Source: Cryptomeria japonica (Eukaryota > Streptophyta > Pinopsida > Cupressales > Cupressaceae). Taken from it: a stretch of 64,000 nucleotides of DNA. The position numbers were made by a program, and so were the translations under genes. The number at the start of each line of letters is the position of its first letter. Positions within the stretch are counted from its first letter, which is position 1. Under the pieces are notes generated by a model that saw only the letters and a list, made by a program, of their open reading frames with translations, was not told the origin of the DNA and did not search any database. Shown piece after piece: positions 59,953 to 64,000 of this stretch. The stretch is from NCBI RefSeq assembly GCF_030272615.1, contig NC_081405.1, positions 604,257,677 through 604,321,676 of the forward strand, given 5' to 3'.

Positions 59953-60655
59953 TTTAAACAATATTGAGCTCTCTGTCGAAACTACACCCTGTAAATGAAG
60001 AAAGGAGCATTAATAAATGGCAAAAAAAGTTGGCCGAGAGATAGAAAATCATGACATAATGATGGATGGATCATCTAAGCTAGAGTTAATTATCCATCAT
60101 AATGATGCGCTAGATTAAGGTACTTGATAGCAAAGCCAAAGTACCAACTCACTTAGAAGTGATTGTCACTTTCTAATCATGACAACAATAATTTGGCACC
60201 GCACAAACCAAGTGAGTAAATAAGGCCTTCCACAAATGTCATGTGTGAAAGAATGATCAAAACCTTGGGGCCAGAGTTAGCTAAGTAGAGAGTGGTGGGG
60301 CCTTTAATGATGACATGGCAAATTTGAATAAGAACAGATACTAATAATGAAATCTATGCGAGTACAATAGAATTTCAATAAGTTATGAAATAATTGCAAG
60401 AGATGGCATCAGGAGAAAGGACATCGAAGTTGTATAAGGAAGGAAGAGTAGTCAAGTCAGTGGGTGAGGGAGGGAAATAAAACAAGAGAAGAAGGAGAAA
60501 TGAACAATGAGGTTGCGAGGAAGTTATGTTAAACTATGAGATAAACAACAAAACAGAAGGTGAGGAGATTAAATGAAAATAATATGACTATACAAATATA
60601 TAGCTATTCATGTTGGTGAAATTTCATAAATATTATATGTGAATATGTATTCCTT
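59953..60655. other. Spacer
   Basis: No gene; moderately A-rich. ATGATGGATGGATCATC near 60060 pairs loosely with CATCATAATGATGC after it. Confidence 0.4.
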
Positions 60656-60935
60656 CATATACATCTACATATATATATATATACATGCAAATGAATATAA
60701 CTACGTACTTCACTATATAAATATATGTATGTATATGAGTACATATAAATACATATATATGTATGTATATGTATATATGTATACACACACACACACACAC
60801 ACGTATGTGTGTGTGTGTGTGTGTGTGTATACATATACATACATACATATATATATATAGACATATATGTATATAGACATATATGTATATGTATATTTAT
60901 ATAAATGAATATGTATATATATATATGATCAATAA
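60656..60935. repeat. Compound microsatellite (TA/TACA/CA/TG)n
   Basis: (CA)9, ACGTATG and (TG)9 at 60784-60829 form a perfect dinucleotide palindrome flanked by TATATGTATATG words. Translations here are artefacts. Confidence 0.9.
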
Positions 60936-60944
60936 ATGATGAAT

Positions 60945-62384
60945 AGTTAGTACCAAACCGGTACTGAGAGGGGGGGGTGAATCAATACTTGACAAAAACA
61001 CTTTTCCTTGAACCGGTTAGACTGAGAACATTGCACTTGACTGGCAAGCAATAGCACCGGTCTAAACCAGATTACTACCGGTTCAACACAGTAAGAATGT
61101 GAAACACATAAACTAGTAACCCTTGGTTTTCCACACAGTCTAACATCATATTTCCACTTCACCCATATGCATACACTAGTAACACATCAACAGAAATGTA
61201 AAGACTTACTGATTCAACATGCTTTACCACTTGTCAGAGAATAAAAAAGCATCACACATAACACACATATTTTTTCACGTGGAAACCCAACTGGGAAAAA
61301 CCACGGTGGGGATGAATACCCACAAGTTGTTCTTTGAACTCTTTTGAAGTCCGTTATGTTAGGAGCCTAGTCCGGTTAGAGACTTTTACAATAGGTTCTG
61401 TTAGGAACAGATCCTGCTAGGGATCACCCGGTTAAGGGTTAAACCCTATTAAAGGTTACCTTGTTAGAGGATTTTAAGAACTCAATGATTTTTGAGTCAC
61501 CCTATTAAAGGATTTACAGTAAGCTGGTTAAAGCTACCCTATTAAGAGATTTTCCAACTATTGAAGTGGTTAGAGGTCAACAGGTATTACAATGATCTAG
61601 TAACAACACTTCAATGCCAATGGAGATTTGCTTTAGTTCCTTCCTTCTGCAATCACACTCTACAGGTATCTATTCTCTAAACTGGTCTGGCAAGAATCAT
61701 GTATCTCTACACTTAGATACACACACAACATTTGCCAACAACCTCAACATGAAAAACAACATCGACCTTATAGGAAACAGATAGATTGGTAGCATAAACC
61801 CTAAACCCTAAACATTTAGGTCAAGCAATTCGGTTGGTTCAATCCTAACCATTGAACATGTTGCATTCATTACAACAATCTTGAACAGATCTCAAGACGT
61901 TCTCCATCATTAATTCTTCACCGCTTCTTGGAGGCTGATAACCCATCACGTGTTCTCCACCATTTACAGAGACTTCGTACATTCCCGAGGTAGATAGGAT
62001 CAATCTCCTTCATGCAAGATCCTTCATACGCACAAGGCTGATGTTGCAACACAATCTATTCTTCATTATAATGTTAATTCATCACACAATGTCATCAGTT
62101 GAATCACACAGGCATAGAACACTTCAACCAGAAACCCTGAAGCTAAGACTACCAACTGGTAGTCATACCATATGAAGCCTTGATACAAAACATTCCATAT
62201 ACAGATTCACATTCCAACATACCGGTTCACAACATCATACCAGTTCTTCTTGTATCACATATACCAGTTCTCTTGCAAGTTGCTTACTTCAATATATCGG
62301 TTCACTCTCTAGTATATTGACATCAATGACAACATACAATATCATCATATCATCATGTCATCATACTCTGCACATATGCCAACA
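60945..62384 (-). repeat. 3' LTR of a Ty1/copia element (minus strand)
   Basis: On the minus strand it starts TGTTGGCATATGTGC directly after the purine tract AAAGGGGGAGAT (62385-62396). It ends in the run of C and CTCTCAGTACCGGTTTGGTA near 60950. The length is about 1.44 kb. Inside are many ACCGGTT and CCGGTTAGAG words and short AAACCCTATTAAAGG-type repeats at 61360-61560. The outer end lacks a clear CA, so the left edge is good only to a few bases. Confidence 0.75.
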
Positions 62385-64000
62385 ATCTCCCCCTTTGGCA
62401 TTGATGGCAATATACAAAGATATCTCTCTACATCACATCTTCTCCCCCAATGCTACAGATATCTTTTCCGGTTCAAATCTTCTCCCCCTTTAACAACAAT
62501 GCCAAAGTGAAGGCAGATACATTTATGTTCTACTATGTTGCTCCCCCTAAGGAGTAGCATCCTTCATCACACCAATCCTAAAAAAGATATATCAATGTAA
62601 GTCCTAACTGATATGGAGCACACACCTTTAGTTCACCTCTTGAAGGGGCAGCACCCCTAATTCACCTCTCAAATAGGTAAAGGTAACCTTCGGTAGAGGC
62701 TTGGTGAATATGTCTGCTAACTGCTCCTTACTGAAAAACATGTTCCAGTACAACTTCTTTGTTCTGAACCTTTTCCCTTAAGAAATGATACTTAGGCTCA
62801 AAGTGCTTGGTTCTAGAATGTAAAACTAGATTCTTGGAAATGTTAATTGCACTTGTGTTGTCACAAAATATATTTATCGGTTCACATACAGGAAATTTGA
62901 ATCCATTTAATACATGCTTCATCCAAATTGTCTGGGTGCAGTTCATAAATGCTGCAACATACTCTGCTTCCATTGTAGACTGAGAGATACAGCTCTACTT
63001 CTTACTCATCCATGAGACTAGTCTACCACCAAGAAAGAATGCACCACCGGTTGTGCTCTTCCAGTCGTCCACATTACCAGCCCAGTCAACATTTGTAAAC
63101 ACTTTCAGGTTGAAATCATTACTGTATGGATACCATAATCCATAGTCAATAGTTCCCTTCAAATATCTCAGAATCCACTTGACTGCTACCAAGTGGCATT
63201 CTCTTGGGATTTTCTAGAACCGTGCAGTAATGCCCACTGCATGTGCAATGTCTAGTCTGCTATGTACTACATAATGCAATTTACCAATCATTGATTGGTA
63301 TTCTTTCTCATTTACCAGCACTGAGTCATCCTCCTTTGATAGTTTACAACCGGTCACCATCAATGTACCAACTAGTTTGTTGTCTTCCATGCCAAAGGTC
63401 TTCAACACCTCTTTGACATATCTGGATAGAGTGATAAAGATTACATCCTTCATTTGTTGAATCTATAGTCCAATGAAGAACTTAATCTCCCCTATAAGTG
63501 ACATCTCAAATTCTTTTTTCATCTCATTTGCAAAGTCATGACTCATCTTGTCATCTCCTCCAAAAATTATGTCATCAACAAATACCTCACAGATTAGAAT
63601 CTGATCTCCTTCTGACTTTAGGTAGATATTACTATCCTCACTTTTTCTCTCAAATCCAATCTTCACAACATGGGAGTGCAAGCATTCATACCATGCTCTA
63701 GGTGCCTAGTTTAGTCCATACAAGGCCTTATGTAGCCTACACACCATGTCACTATCTTCTGATAGGGCAAACCCATCTGGTTTCTCTATATACACCTCCT
63801 CTTCTAGTATTCCATTTAGGAATGCAGACTTTACATCCATTTGATATACTTTGAATCCTTTGAATGCTGCATATGCAAGAAGCATACGAACTCCTTCCAA
63901 TCTGGCTACTGGAGCAAAGGTTTCTCCATAGTCTTCTCCTTCTTCTTGAGCATATCCTTTACACACCAACCTGGCTTTGTTTCTAACCACTGAGCCATCT
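62385..64000 (-). mobile_element. Ty1/copia pol remnant, runs off the window
   Basis: On the minus strand the translated pieces are copia reverse transcriptase ([52 protein letters not shown], then VFVDDIIFGG). They are followed by the connection (YQSMIGKLHYVVHSRLDIAH) and RNase H (VFTNVDWAGNVDDWKSTTGG, EAEYVAA, IFCDNTSAI, HFLREKV). Gene order fits Ty1/copia, with the 3' LTR following. The polymerase is broken in about four places. Gag, protease, integrase and the 5' LTR would lie beyond 64000. The damage is modest, suggesting middle age. Confidence 0.93.

Noticed and set aside
60633-60864. Frames on both strands near 60.7 kb
   Set aside because: Dinucleotide repeat translation.

Overview
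The window looks like nuclear DNA of a seed plant, most likely a gymnosperm such as a conifer. It is AT-rich, gene-poor and packed with old nested repeats. It holds plant-type non-RD leucine-rich-repeat receptor kinases, a pentatricopeptide-repeat pseudogene and plant-type Ty1/copia and LINE sequences. The lineage call is inference from overall character, not from a diagnostic gene.

Layout. From 64 to 12361 two 1.5-kb direct repeats flank about 6.5 kb of mostly non-coding DNA with three tandem arrays. The first repeat is interrupted by a 2.67-kb LTR element carrying pieces of two unrelated host genes, HSP90 and UPF1; the second repeat preserves the empty insertion site. From 12.4 to 20 kb lie coding-like scraps, a G-patch plus zinc-knuckle ORF remnant, LINE-related sequence and a small fold-back element. 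A receptor kinase gene with an uninterrupted reading frame (22387-25801, one intron) is the only convincing intact host gene.

From about 28.07 to 35.2 kb lies what I read as an old, undescribed-looking DNA transposon. It has an array of alternating inverted boxes, a four-exon transposase-like gene on the plus strand with a HGKG..DG.G motif, and a convergent multi-exon gene of unknown function on the minus strand. An 850-bp satellite of tandem 77-bp palindromes follows (36.98-37.84 kb), then a PPR pseudogene and AT-rich DNA with a telomere-like tract. LINE remnants on the minus strand occupy 42.65-46.5 kb, and a complete-looking miniature LTR element (TRIM) lies at 48.9 kb.

A tandem duplicate of the receptor kinase (51140-54699) keeps a canonical kinase glycine loop but is broken in its ectodomain. 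The intact-frame copy has lost the first loop glycine. Both copies are followed by the same roughly 800-bp poly(A)-tailed repeat, which suggests the duplication extends past the gene. The right end is a Ty1/copia element on the minus strand that runs out of the window.

The only functional theme visible is the receptor-kinase pair: surface receptors of the non-RD class, which in other plants often act in immune perception. The rest is a record of transposon activity, including host-gene capture and nested insertion.
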